Origin: CPC320 sp002336405
Lineage (GTDB): Bacteria; Pseudomonadota; Alphaproteobacteria; Rhodobacterales; Rhodobacteraceae
Assembly: GCA_949372595.1 (NCBI GenBank)
Contig: CASIAN010000032.1
Coordinates: forward strand, 1-64,000
DNA length: 64,000 nt
Direction: 5' to 3'
Shown here: in pieces, positions 1-7,345 of the stretch
How positions within the stretch are numbered: position 1 is the stretch's first letter
Layout of the letters: each line of letters opens with the position of its first letter
The notes under the pieces: model-generated
The model's input: only the letters and a program-made list of their open reading frames with translations
What the model was told of the DNA's origin: nothing
The model's database searches: none
Position numbers and translations under genes: made by a program

Positions 1-109
1 GACTTGTGTATACAAGTACCTGTATGTTTAGGAAATTAGTTAATTAAAATCATATACTTAGATTAATCTATAAGGACAGCAATATTGACTTATATTTTTT
101 TAATCTTTT

Positions 110-1308
110 TTAGGAAATTATAAATTTAGCCCAATCATCCATCATTGGACGCCGCTGTTCTAACAAATCAGTCCGGTGATAAGCTCTTTCGACCTGATTT
201 TTAATCTGATGGGCTAATGCGGATTCGGCTAGGTGCTGGGGTAACTGTTCTCACTGGCCCAATCTCTGAAGATGATCTAAACCCGTGTGCGGTTGCTACG
301 CGCCCAGTCACGTCACTTATAGCCTTGTGCTTGCGTAGGAAGCTCGTCAGGGCCATATCCGTCAATACATTGCCAGCCCTAGGTGACGGGAACACTAGGC
401 CGCGCTGTGACGGTTTCTGCTGGCGCTTCTCTAGCAATTCTATAACTGGCTCTGACAATGGCACACGATGTATCACCTTAGTCTTCATTCTGACTGCTGG
501 TATCGTCCACACTTTCTTTTTGAGATCAAACTCTGACCACAGCGCGCCACGCGCCTCACCTGATCTAACAGCGGTTAAGATTACGAATAGTAACAACGCG
601 CGGCTTGCATTATCTGCTTCACCAATGTGATCTTTAACAAAGTCAGGGATATTCGCCCACGGCATTGCAGGATGATGCTGAACCCTTACGGAAGTGGCGG
701 GTTGTTTTGGTAATAGATGCTGAACGCCGTTAACCGGATTGCCAACGCGCAATCCCCGCGCACAACTCCACTCCATGACCTGATGGATACGCTGTTTAAC
801 CCGCGAAGCAGTCTCGGCCTTGGTAAGCCAAATAGGGCGCAGAACATCGGCTATATCGGATACCTCAACCTCTCTGACAGGTTTATCTCCGATTATGTGG
901 AAGGCGTAGGTCTTTAGTGTGTTGATCCACTGAGCCTGATGTTTGGCGTTTTGCCATCCCGCCTTCATGTCAGCATGGACCTTATTAGCGGCCTCACTGA
1001 ACGTCAGCGCATCAGCCTCTACTTTTAAGTCTTTCACCGCTTTAGCGCGCGCGTCTATCGGGTCTATACCTTGGTTAACCTGACTACGTGCAGCATTGGC
1101 TTGTTGCCTAGCTTCAATGATAGCCACCTCTGGGTAGACGCCAAGCCCCATATCTCTACGCTTACCGGTTGACTGGAGAAATAAACCGTAGTTTCCATAA
1201 TCCCCGACCCTTCTCTTTGGTGGGGTGCAACCGTAGCCCAGACACACCTCCGTCTGACAAGGGCTTGCTGTTTGGTGCAATGTTTTTAGCGGTTACGTCG
1301 CGCAGCAT
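110..1308 (-). pseudogene. P4-type tyrosine integrase, broken by three frameshifts
   Basis: Joining reading frames rebuilds an integrase of about 399 codons of the P4/DUF4102 type, which normally inserts islands at tRNA 3' ends. The N-terminus (starting MLRDVTAKNIAPNSKPL from 1308) has the arm-binding domain. The middle, in another frame, has the core-binding region and the first catalytic Arg (LTAVRSGEARGA), then the HGFR box. The C-terminus ends in QVERAYHRTDLLEQRRPMM, where the nucleophile Tyr is present. Three breaks are visible: an extra base at 1169-1170, a missing base near 269 in a T run (minus strand) and a missing base near 232 in a C run. Two of the three lie in short homopolymers, so sequencing error is possible, but neighbouring genes are broken in the same way. 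The gene reads away from the att-like sequence at 1465-1482, the usual arrangement for such integrases. Confidence 0.85.
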
Positions 1309-1464
1309 ATTGATCCTGAGTCCACATCTGAGTCCACATAATTATGATACTTCTTGCAGCTGTTTGAAACAAGATGAAACAAGGTCATTGTAAAACATGT
1401 ATGTATAACATAGTACTAGGGTGATAGTTGTGAATATTCAGGCAGTTAGCATACTATATTAGGG

Positions 1465-1482
1465 CGGACTTCGTCTCCGCCA
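1465..1482 (+). repeat. tRNA-Ser 3'-end-like sequence, candidate attachment site
   Basis: The sequence CGGACTTCGTCTCCGCCA resembles the acceptor/T-arm end of a bacterial tRNA-Ser finishing in CCA-type CGCCA. No tRNA body precedes it. It lies 157 bases upstream of the integrase start, where P4-type integrases usually have their attachment site. If it is an att core, the integrase side (left of 1465) belongs to the island and the right side is its boundary. The assignment rests on resemblance only. GGCGGA and TCCGCC around it also form a small hairpin, which is an alternative explanation. Confidence 0.35.
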
Positions 1483-1630
1483 CACAGGCTAAATGTGTGC
1501 AATACACTGTTTTAATTGACAAATACGTCCAGCGTAAAGCCTACCACCACACACGTTTACCACACACGCCGCCCCCACACGTCAGTTCAAGAGCACAATT
1601 ACACCGTAGACTCGGCATCTTGTGTTTAAA

Positions 1631-1986
1631 ACGATGTCAAAGACTGCTCATCGGTGATTCAAATGTAGTGATGAAACCACTTCCACTGCTCTTGGATACC
1701 TGTAGGCATTAGGACACGCGGGAGGGTATCCCGTGAGCAGTGGAAGCATTCTTGTTGTCCGAAGATCGAGTGTCCAGTTCTTCACTTCATAAAAAGTAAC
1801 GACCATGGAACGGAGTATTTAGGGCGCTTTAAATATTTGTTTTGACCTATAAAGAATGACACTGACAGGGCGTTAACGATTACATCGGTGTTGCTGTTGT
1901 TCCAGTACCGATGCGGAGGTAGCTGGAGGCGTTCCCCTTGTCAGCTGACCACTATCTCCGCCAGCAGCAACACCGAAGGTCCAGCC
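1631..1986 (+). repeat. Structured ~360-bp repeat, copy 1
   Basis: This stretch is homologous in direct orientation to 15601-15959; by eye about four in five bases match, with weaker similarity reaching some 15-25 bases further left. It contains two long stem-loops kept in both copies. In stem A, CTTCCACTGCTC (from 1679) pairs with GAGCAGTGGAAG (to 1746), with an inner GGATACC/GGTATCC helix. In stem B, TCGGTGTTGCTG (1885-1896) pairs with CAGCAACACCGA (1965-1976), with an inner GCGGAGGTAG/CTATCTCCGC helix. The apical loops differ freely between copies while the stems are kept. No conserved reading frame is shared. It may be a structured RNA or a DNA-level repeat; its identity is unknown to me. 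Confidence 0.8.
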
Positions 1987-2139
1987 AAAGGTAATTTCTT
2001 ATGTTGTCGATGGGATCGGATACCCGTTGGGTCTGAATCGTTCCCCTATATTCTGGAGGGTCCCATGCACCTGTCTCTGCCAAGTGTTACTAACCATGAC
2101 TCGCACCAAGATGTCTCTGTACAGTGCTGTAATTAGCCC

Positions 2140-2700
2140 TCACGCTGCATGCTGTAGGCACCTATAGTAAGAAGCCTTGCTGATACCTAGCTGTTCCATG
2201 ACCTGCACACGTGTAACACCAGCCTCAACCAAAGCCTTAACCTTGTCTGCTTGCCTCATGGCAGTTGGTACACGGCCCTTATACTTACCCTCGGCTTGCG
2301 CACGTTTGATGCCTTCTACCTGACGTTCTTTCATCATCTCACGTTCAAACTGGGCAACAGATACCATCATGTTCAAGATCAGCTTGCCTGTAGCAGTAGA
2401 GGTATCGACTGTCTCACTGCCTAACGACAAGATTACTAGCCCAGCACCTTTAGCCTCTATTTGTTGTAGCAGCTCACCCATGTGCATGACGTTACGGGCA
2501 AGACGGTCCAGTTTGGTAACAACCAGCTTGTCACCCGTACGTAGCATGTCAATGGCAGTCTCTAACTCATGCCTTGATGCAACAGCGGATACCTGCTCTT
2601 GGTACGTCCGCCCACAGCCATATGCGTTCAGTTCTACCAGTTGGGCTGCAAACCCTGCGGCTTGATCTATGGTGCTAGTTCTGGCGTACCCGATCAACAT
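2140..2700 (-). CDS. Serine recombinase (resolvase/invertase family)
   Basis: A 186-aa protein of normal length for Tn3-resolvase/Pin-type small serine recombinases, which catalyse site-specific resolution or inversion through a 5'-phosphoserine. The N-terminal catalytic domain starts MLIGYARTSTIDQ, with the nucleophile Ser at residue 9 and the following Arg cluster VTKLDRLARN near residue 67. The long E-helix FEREMMKERQVEGI follows near residue 120, and a C-terminal helix-turn-helix (VQVMEQLGISKASYYRCL) ends the protein. It is one of the few intact genes in the left region. The 300 bases upstream carry repeated GAGAC motifs that could be its res/operator sites. The nearest relatives are plasmid or transposon resolvases; no transposase gene is visible nearby. 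Confidence 0.92.
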   Translation of the reverse strand: MLIGYARTSTIDQAAGFAAQLVELNAYGCGRTYQEQVSAVASRHELETAIDMLRTGDKLVVTKLDRLARNVMHMGELLQQIEAKGAGLVILSLGSETVDTSTATGKLILNMMVSVAQFEREMMKERQVEGIKRAQAEGKYKGRVPTAMRQADKVKALVEAGVTRVQVMEQLGISKASYYRCLQHAA

Positions 2701-3016
2701 TGTGTCATCTCCTAGTTTAGGGCCTTATCGAATCATTAGATACTAAGGTTTATAAGAGACTAACACTGTCTCACTTACGGAGCAAGCTAAAGAGACGATA
2801 TTACGACAAATACTGTGGAGACAGGTGTCTCAGAGAGTGGATCATACGAGCAGGCTTATGTGAGACTAACCTGTACTGTAAGCAAAGTACCGCTTTCAGA
2901 CCAATCAGCGTTTTCAATCTATATTATGCCCAAAATAAATCTCATATTTAGACTGGGTCAAGCTACCAGATTGTATTAGGGTTTAGGAATCAAACAAGTT
3001 TATCAGGAGATACATT
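2701..3016. promoter_or_regulatory. Gene-free region with repeated GAGAC motifs upstream of the resolvase
   Basis: AT-rich intergenic DNA between the divergent resolvase and the small gene at 3017. Several inverted GAGAC/GTCTC pairs stand out: GAGAC 2756-2760 with GTCTC 2768-2772, and GAGACA 2818-2823 with TGTCTC 2826-2831. GAGACTAAC occurs twice, at 2756 and 2872. Clusters of short inverted repeats directly upstream of a resolvase are typical of res sites, so this is a candidate recombination and autoregulation site. A GGAG ribosome site for the 3017 gene lies at its right edge. Confidence 0.4.
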
Positions 3017-3301
3017 ATGGCTTTTGTTACTATATCGCATTGGACAGCTACTGAAATGAGTAATGAACTGATGGAAACGGCTAAAAATAAATTCATGCCT
3101 ATGATAATGGGTGTTGGGGCTAACGGTGTACAAATGATACGTACAGGAGAGCTAACTGTATGCGTGGTAACACAGTATGTAGATGCAGCAGCAGCACAGC
3201 AAGCCCAAGCCAAGATAGCGGAAATCCGTGAGCAAGTGGCGGAAGGCTTTCCTATGAAAATGGACAGCGCACACGCTGGAGAAGTATTTGGTAGCTCTTA
3301 A
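3017..3301 (+). CDS. Small conserved-looking unknown protein, 94 aa
   Basis: I do not recognise this family. The frame starts at an ATG with a good ribosome site (CAGGAG, 8 bases upstream). It encodes a soluble, Ala- and Met-rich protein beginning MAFVTISHWTATEM and ending in AHAGEVFGSS. There is a central beta-rich stretch (GVQMIRTGELTVCVVTQYVD) and an Ala/Gln-rich helix after it (AAAAQQAQAKIAEIREQ). The alternation of a short beta segment and an amphipathic helix resembles small ferredoxin-like or antibiotic-monooxygenase-like folds, but that is inference. It is intact while its neighbours are broken. It has no partner gene and probably its own promoter. Confidence 0.6.
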   Translation: MAFVTISHWTATEMSNELMETAKNKFMPMIMGVGANGVQMIRTGELTVCVVTQYVDAAAAQQAQAKIAEIREQVAEGFPMKMDSAHAGEVFGSS

Positions 3302-3895
3302 ACCTTCAGGCTTTATTAAAAGGGGGGGGTAAAAAAACTGATTGCCCTCCCGATATGAAAATGACCCTCTGTAGAAATTGAAAGTACACTCTAATGTGAC
3401 AGATGTAGCAGATTGGGGTGATGCAAGCGTTGGACACTTAGTGCAACATTACTTGTTGGTGGTAATTACTTTGGGATGACGCCCCTAGTGGAAATTACGA
3501 CACTGCTGAGACAACAGCCAAGCCCTATTCGACCCGATTAACCCAGCGAGGTACATGAGCATGAACGCTTTGGCTAAGGTGCTGAACGAGAAACAGGTGC
3601 CGACCCTCAGTGGCAAGGGTCAGTGGCAGCACGTACAGGTGGCTAGAGTGTACAAAAGACTACAACCTGCGTGATGGGTACTGAGTGAAACTGGCCTGTG
3701 CCGACCTAAGGGAGAGAGACACAGTACATGAACAAGGTTAATCATTACCATCCACTCAGCACCATTATAATACCAATGAGTATTATATAGTCAAGTCTTT
3801 TGTTTCACCCCACCAGTGGAAATTATAACTCTGCCAAGAAACAACCGAGCCCAAGCTACACAGGCCTGTTCATGCTATTGGTCTGTCTGATGGGC
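3302..3895. other. Largely gene-free stretch with a resolvase remnant and an imperfect 39-bp repeat
   Basis: Apart from the resolvase fragment at 3510-3674 I see no gene. A sequence near 3486-3524 (AGTGGAAATTACGACACTGC onward) recurs imperfectly near 3823-3861 (AGTGGAAATTATAACTCTGC onward), both followed by AGCCC. The rest is AT-rich and full of stops. Confidence 0.5.
3510..3674 (+). pseudogene. C-terminal fragment of a second serine recombinase
   Basis: The open frame ends in a stretch typical of the C-terminal DNA-binding part of serine recombinases: ALAKVLNEKQVPTLSGKGQW followed by QHVQVARVYKRL. The pattern (Asn-Glu, then a short turn, then G-x-W and a helix ending in Arg-Val-Tyr) is common in resolvases with an extended recombinase tail. 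There is no start codon before the motif other than an ATG at 3555, no catalytic domain, and a TGA just before 3510. It is therefore a remnant, not a gene. It differs from the intact resolvase at 2140-2700 and so comes from another element. Confidence 0.6.
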
Positions 3896-4060
3896 TTAAC
3901 CCTGCAGCAAACTTAGCACGTTCTGCTTCGATGCATTTGCTTGTGCGAGCATTGCAGTTGAGGCTTGTTGTAGTATCTGGTTCTTTGCCAGATCAGTGGT
4001 TTCCTTGGCAAAATCCGCATCCTCAATGCCGCCCTGTGCAGCTGATAGGTTCGACGAGAT
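3896..4060 (-). pseudogene. Flagellin C-terminal fragment
   Basis: The minus strand from about 4057 to the TAA at 3896 encodes a classic flagellin C-terminus: LSAAQGGIEDADFAKETTDL, then AKNQILQQASTAMLAQ, then ANASKQNVLSLLQG. This is the D0/D1 helix that packs in the filament core. Only about 54 codons survive. Further upstream (4061-4110) traces such as ERMNDH suggest the preceding helix in another frame. No start codon or N-terminal flagellin helix is present. The fragment lies far from the flagellar cluster at 53-64 kb and among mobile-element remains, so it is a stray or relocated piece. Confidence 0.8.
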
Positions 4061-4194
4061 GTGTGGTCATTCATTCTTTCGGTAGAATGGTACATAACTT
4101 GGCGGATTAGACATAGTTTTCAACACACGCTTGGATAGCATGCGTCACATGCAATGCTACGAATATGGTGCGTATGGGTACCGTCTTATTCTAG

Positions 4195-4589
4195 TTAATT
4201 CCCACTGCCAATGATAGCTATAGCCTCCACTTCGACCAGCAACGACGGCAAAACTAAAGCGGGAGTTGCATAGGCTGCGCTGGCTGGAGTGCCAGATACA
4301 AACACTTCATTTCGGGCTTTGCTAAATTCGTCATATTGGCTGATATCAGTTAGGAATGTATTAATTTTAACAATATCGCTCATACTACCGCCGGCCACCT
4401 CTAGGACACTCTGAATGTTTTTGAGAACCTGCACTGACTGGCTAATAGACATCGTCACCAATGACATTTCCATCGCTGTCTAAAGAAACTAGGCCAGAAA
4501 GTATAAACAGTGTCACCAACTTTTATACCTGCTACCAAATTAAATTTTTTCGTCCACGCCCAGCCTGGGTCAAGTCGCTCTTGTTTCAT
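4195..4589 (-). pseudogene. RidA (YjgF/UK114) family protein, frameshifted
   Basis: RidA proteins are ~130-aa trimeric enamine/imine deaminases. Three frames join into a protein of that length. Frame one runs from the ATG at 4589 (MKQERLDPGWAWTKKFNLVA, then GIKVGDTVY). Frame two gives SGLVSLDSDGNVIGDDVY. Frame three gives QSVQVLKNIQSVLEVAGGSM through to VEVEAIAIIGSGN at 4195. The breaks are one extra base near 4498-4500 and another near 4443-4446, the latter next to a stop. The C-terminal frame still looks well conserved, including the catalytic-site Arg in SKARNEV and the VEVEAIA strand. It is probably inactive if the indels are real. Confidence 0.75.
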
Positions 4590-5189
4590 TTTCGTCGATA
4601 TCCTAATTTATTTTATCATATCATTCATCGCTCATCGGACTCTTCGTTTAATACACGTTCACCCCAATTACAAATATTAGGTTACACAAGGTTCCTGTTT
4701 GAAATGTCGGAATGAAGCAAGCATTGTTATCCAACAAAATTTATTACCCGATTACGATGCAAACCCAATTCGTTTGGTTGTGAATCTAAGGGTTCCCTAC
4801 AGGCGGACAAAGAGGTCTCGCCCCAAGTTTAATCACTTCACGAGCGTTATGATGGTTCTGCTCACTCATGTAATTCTTCCAAGCTGTCTGATAATCCCCA
4901 GCTAGTACCGCTGCATCGTACATTCGTTTACGTGTTTCAATCGTGGTTACTGTTGTAGTTTGCCTTAGTAGCCAAAGTTTTCAATGGCACTCACCGAGCG
5001 AACGAGCATCCTCATCACCCAGAAACAGCGATATTGTTCGTGTTACCAATGCTTTATCACAGCCGCATTAGTCAGTTTGGAACAGGTAGTAACAACAGGA
5101 TTATAGGTCATTATAGTTGACTTAAACTGTCGGATATATAACTTCAGAGTTGATAGTAAAAACCTTAGCTAGGATACCTAATATTCAGC
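4590..5189. other. Mostly gene-free AT-rich stretch
   Basis: Apart from one weak short frame at 4786-4923 on the minus strand nothing coding is recognisable. A further coherent-looking piece (minus strand near 5040, reading SLFLGDEDARSLGECH) lacks a start and ends at a stop. Both may be scraps of the same decaying plasmid- or phage-like gene set as the polymerase-like pseudogene to the right. Confidence 0.4.
4786..4923 (-). CDS. Short hypothetical ORF, 45 aa, possibly a remnant
   Basis: The frame reads MYDAAVLAGDYQTAWKNYMS and ends in CPPVGNP. The composition is protein-like and the upstream in-frame extension (TTIETRKR) stays coherent, so it may be the end of a longer, broken gene and not an independent small gene. 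No ribosome site is clear. I do not recognise it, and it could be chance. Confidence 0.25.
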   Translation of the reverse strand: MYDAAVLAGDYQTAWKNYMSEQNHHNAREVIKLGARPLCPPVGNP

Positions 5190-6401
5190 TTAGGAACGAC
5201 ACCAGTATTTTTGTTCAAAGGCTTTTATTAGTGCTGCTTTACCTAACTCTACTTGTGATTGTGGTAAGATCAGGCTTTCATGTACGGATAGACAACCAAC
5301 ACCAGCTTCAAACACTTTGGTCATAGTTGCTATGATGATCTCTGAGTCTTTCCATTGAACATAGAGGGCTTCATTAGATTTCGGGTCTAACCGTGCTGTA
5401 AGCCCAAGGCAATCTCTTTCTTAAGCTGGTCTCGCAAGCTACTCCAAGTCACCTTTCTAGCCATAGGGCCAAGCCTTGGGTCTTTCCTAATTCTGCTAGG
5501 GAAATCTTTCTTGTTAAGGCTACCAACACTGATTGAATGGTTTATGACAGCTTTAGCTAAGTCACGTTCAAGTCCATGTACCTTTAGACTGCTATATATA
5601 TCGTCAACATCAGGGATGGGAAAATTCTCCCTAGCTGCGATTAATAGTTGCACCAGACGCATGGACATCGATCTCAACAACAGGTTCTCCGTCAATTATA
5701 TAGTCTTGTAGTCGATCAGACTCACTGTCCTGCATGTAGCTGGCCCATAGCCTTCCGCCACAACCCGTTAAACCACCCTGATAGTATTGAATCCAGCCTT
5801 CAAAAACATGGTTCCACATCTCATATTCATGCTCAGCTACATAAGCATTAAGCTTTTCTATTCTTGGGGTAATGTATTTCTTTAAGAAGGACCTGTTCGA
5901 TGGATCAGACATGTAAGCGACATCAAGTATTTTAGTTCCCGGTTTCCTAACTTGAACAACAGGTGGTGACCACTCAATTTCAGTAAACTCAACAACCTCA
6001 CTCAATAGGAGTGGACTACCATCAGGGACGACGAACCGATCTGATTGTTGTGGTTCATAAACTGTACCCTTGTTCTCAATATCGTATCTAGGCTTCTTCC
6101 TAATCAACCATTCTGCATGGCAAAGCATATCAAGAATATCAACCATAGGCTTGTAGGATATAGGCCATCCCCAAACTGTGTAGGCAGACTTGTTCAGAGG
6201 GCAGTAGATGATATTGTCGACATCAAGTTGAATGGCCCTCAAGATAGATGACAGTGCATTATATCTACTATGATTATAGTCCTTACGGTTACTAGTAAGG
6301 GGTAACTGCTTAAGGAGATTACTTACCTGATCAGAGTTACTGGTATAGATAGGAATACAATACGTACCCCTTTCCTGATAGTTAATATCTGTACTTGTCA
6401 T
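5190..6401 (-). pseudogene. Polymerase-like protein (family-A palm-type motifs), two frameshifts
   Basis: Joining three frames gives about 404 codons. The first part (6401 to about 5650) starts MTSTDINYQERGTYCIPIYT and ends VVEIDVHAS. The second continues QLLIAARENFPIPDVDDIYS to IALGL. The third runs TARLDPKSNEALYVQW to AFEQKYWCRS. The order and spacing of motifs recall the palm of family-A DNA polymerases and T7-type RNA polymerases: EIDVHAS-QLLI (like motif A, D-x-S-x-x-E/Q), RDLAKAVINHSISVG (like motif B, R-x-x-x-K-x-x-x-x-G) and SVHESLILP (like motif C, VHD/E). The breaks are an extra base near 5652 and a missing base at 5400-5401. Assignment to a polymerase is inference from motifs. It is probably phage- or plasmid-derived and now broken. 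Confidence 0.55.
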
Positions 6402-6445
6402 CTTAACCTTTAGTTCCTATCTCTTATAGTTTATATAGTATATAA

Positions 6446-6972
6446 TATTTTCCTCCGTATACTAAGATCAAAATTGGCGATCTGGACGGTACAGGGACTA
6501 CGAGTAGTAGCAGTGTCTCCGCAGAAGACGCGCCAAGCCGGGCAACATGGTTTGTGCATCCCAACGATATCATCACATCAACTGTGCGTCCTATTCGACG
6601 CCTCAGCGCCCAAATCGACCCCGACCAAAACGGGTACGTGTGTTCATCCGGCTTCGTCATTCTAGAGCCGACGGGCATTCGACCTGAGTTGCTTCTGACC
6701 TTCCTGCGACTTCCGATTATTTGCGAGTTGATGGACCTTCTTGCTAGCGCAAGCATGTATCCGGCAATTTCAGAAGCCGAAATTCTTGGGTTGCCTTTGC
6801 CGTCGGTGGACGATGCCACAGAAAAGGCTGTGGTAGCGGCTGTGCAGGAAGGACGTGCGGCCCTGCCCGTGCCCACAGCCTGCTAGACGCAGCGAAGCGG
6901 GCGGTAGAAATCGCCATTGAAGACAGTGAGGCGGCTGCGCTGGCCTATCTCGACAAAATGGGGGCTGTGTAA
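6446..6972 (+). pseudogene. Type I restriction specificity subunit (HsdS-like) C-terminal fragment, frameshifted
   Basis: The fragment carries one target-recognition domain followed by the conserved helical region of an S subunit. Typical pieces are WFVHPNDIITSTVRPIRRLS, SGFVILEPTGIRPELLLTFL, then YPAISEAEILGLPLPSVDD and, after a one-base loss near 6862-6866, the helix ARAHSLLDAAKRAVEIAIED and LDKMGAV. HsdS directs methylase and nuclease subunits to their DNA site, but neither partner is present here. The N-terminal half is missing: in-frame sequence begins abruptly after a TAA at 6443-6445. It is therefore doubly broken. Its GC-richer composition contrasts with the AT-rich DNA just to the left, suggesting a junction near 6440. 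Confidence 0.6.
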
Positions 6973-7031
6973 TGCCGGGACTAGGGGACAATCTGAAACG
7001 CTGGCGTGACCAAGCCGAAGTCGATTGGTTT
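6972..7031 (+). pseudogene. N-terminal scrap of the gene following hsdS
   Basis: The ATG overlaps the stop of the HsdS-like fragment (TAATG). It begins MPGLGDNLKRWRDQAEVDWF, which looks like the start of a real conserved protein, coupled to the S subunit. After about 20 codons the frame turns into low-likelihood sequence that is antisense to the 3' end of the gene at 7055-7345. The gene is therefore cut off at a junction near 7030-7050. I do not know its function; it marks the left edge of the zinc operon segment. Confidence 0.45.
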
Positions 7032-7054
7032 CAAACCTATCATCGATCGCCTGC

Positions 7055-7345
7055 TCAATTTTCGATTGCTCCGCTCGCATTGGGGTGTTCTCTTCCCCAA
7101 ACGTTTGTGGCGTCTTTGGATATCAGCCGACGCTGTAACCGACTAAGCTCTTCAAGTGCATTTGCATTATTACCGGTTTGAGACATTGCTCGGTCAAAAG
7201 CTTTTTGTACAGATCTCGGACGCCAAGGCAAATCTGCACTGGCAATCCATACGCGAAGCTCGCGCGGCAGTTGATCAAACTCTAGCATGGGCTTCTCGTT
7301 GCGCCGTTTGCACTTCAGGCTGGTGTTGCCTCGGTTACTGGCCAT
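7055..7345 (-). CDS. DUF6525 family protein
   Basis: A 96-aa basic protein, MASNRGNTSLKCKRRNEKPM, followed by the conserved run DQLPRELRVWIASADLPWRP and a C-terminal helix with LQRRLISKDATNVWGREHP. I recognise this as the small DUF6525 family seen in Rhodobacterales; its function is unknown. It is the last gene of the zinc operon, and its ATG overlaps the stop of the DUF1826 gene (TAATG), so translation is coupled. The reading frame is complete. The Trp/Arg-rich composition and small size suggest a binding or adaptor protein, but that is a guess. Confidence 0.75.
   Translation of the reverse strand: MASNRGNTSLKCKRRNEKPMLEFDQLPRELRVWIASADLPWRPRSVQKAFDRAMSQTGNNANALEELSRLQRRLISKDATNVWGREHPNASGAIEN

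Larger units (their letters stand above)
1309..2139. other. Gene-free stretch between integrase and resolvase
   Basis: No convincing coding sequence is present. It holds two near-direct repeats of TGTGGACTCA (minus strand, near 1319-1338) just upstream of the integrase, the att-like sequence at 1465-1482, and the structured repeat at 1631-1986. The remainder is AT-rich with no recognisable gene remnant. Short open frames here lack a ribosome site and overlap the repeat. Confidence 0.6.

Noticed and set aside
2..17. ACTTGT/ACAAGT inverted repeat at the left window edge
   Set aside because: Short arms in AT-rich DNA at the edge, without any adjoining gene to interpret it.
1460..1490. Complete tRNA gene near the integrase
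   Set aside because: Only a 3'-end-like sequence is present; no anticodon or D arm precedes it.
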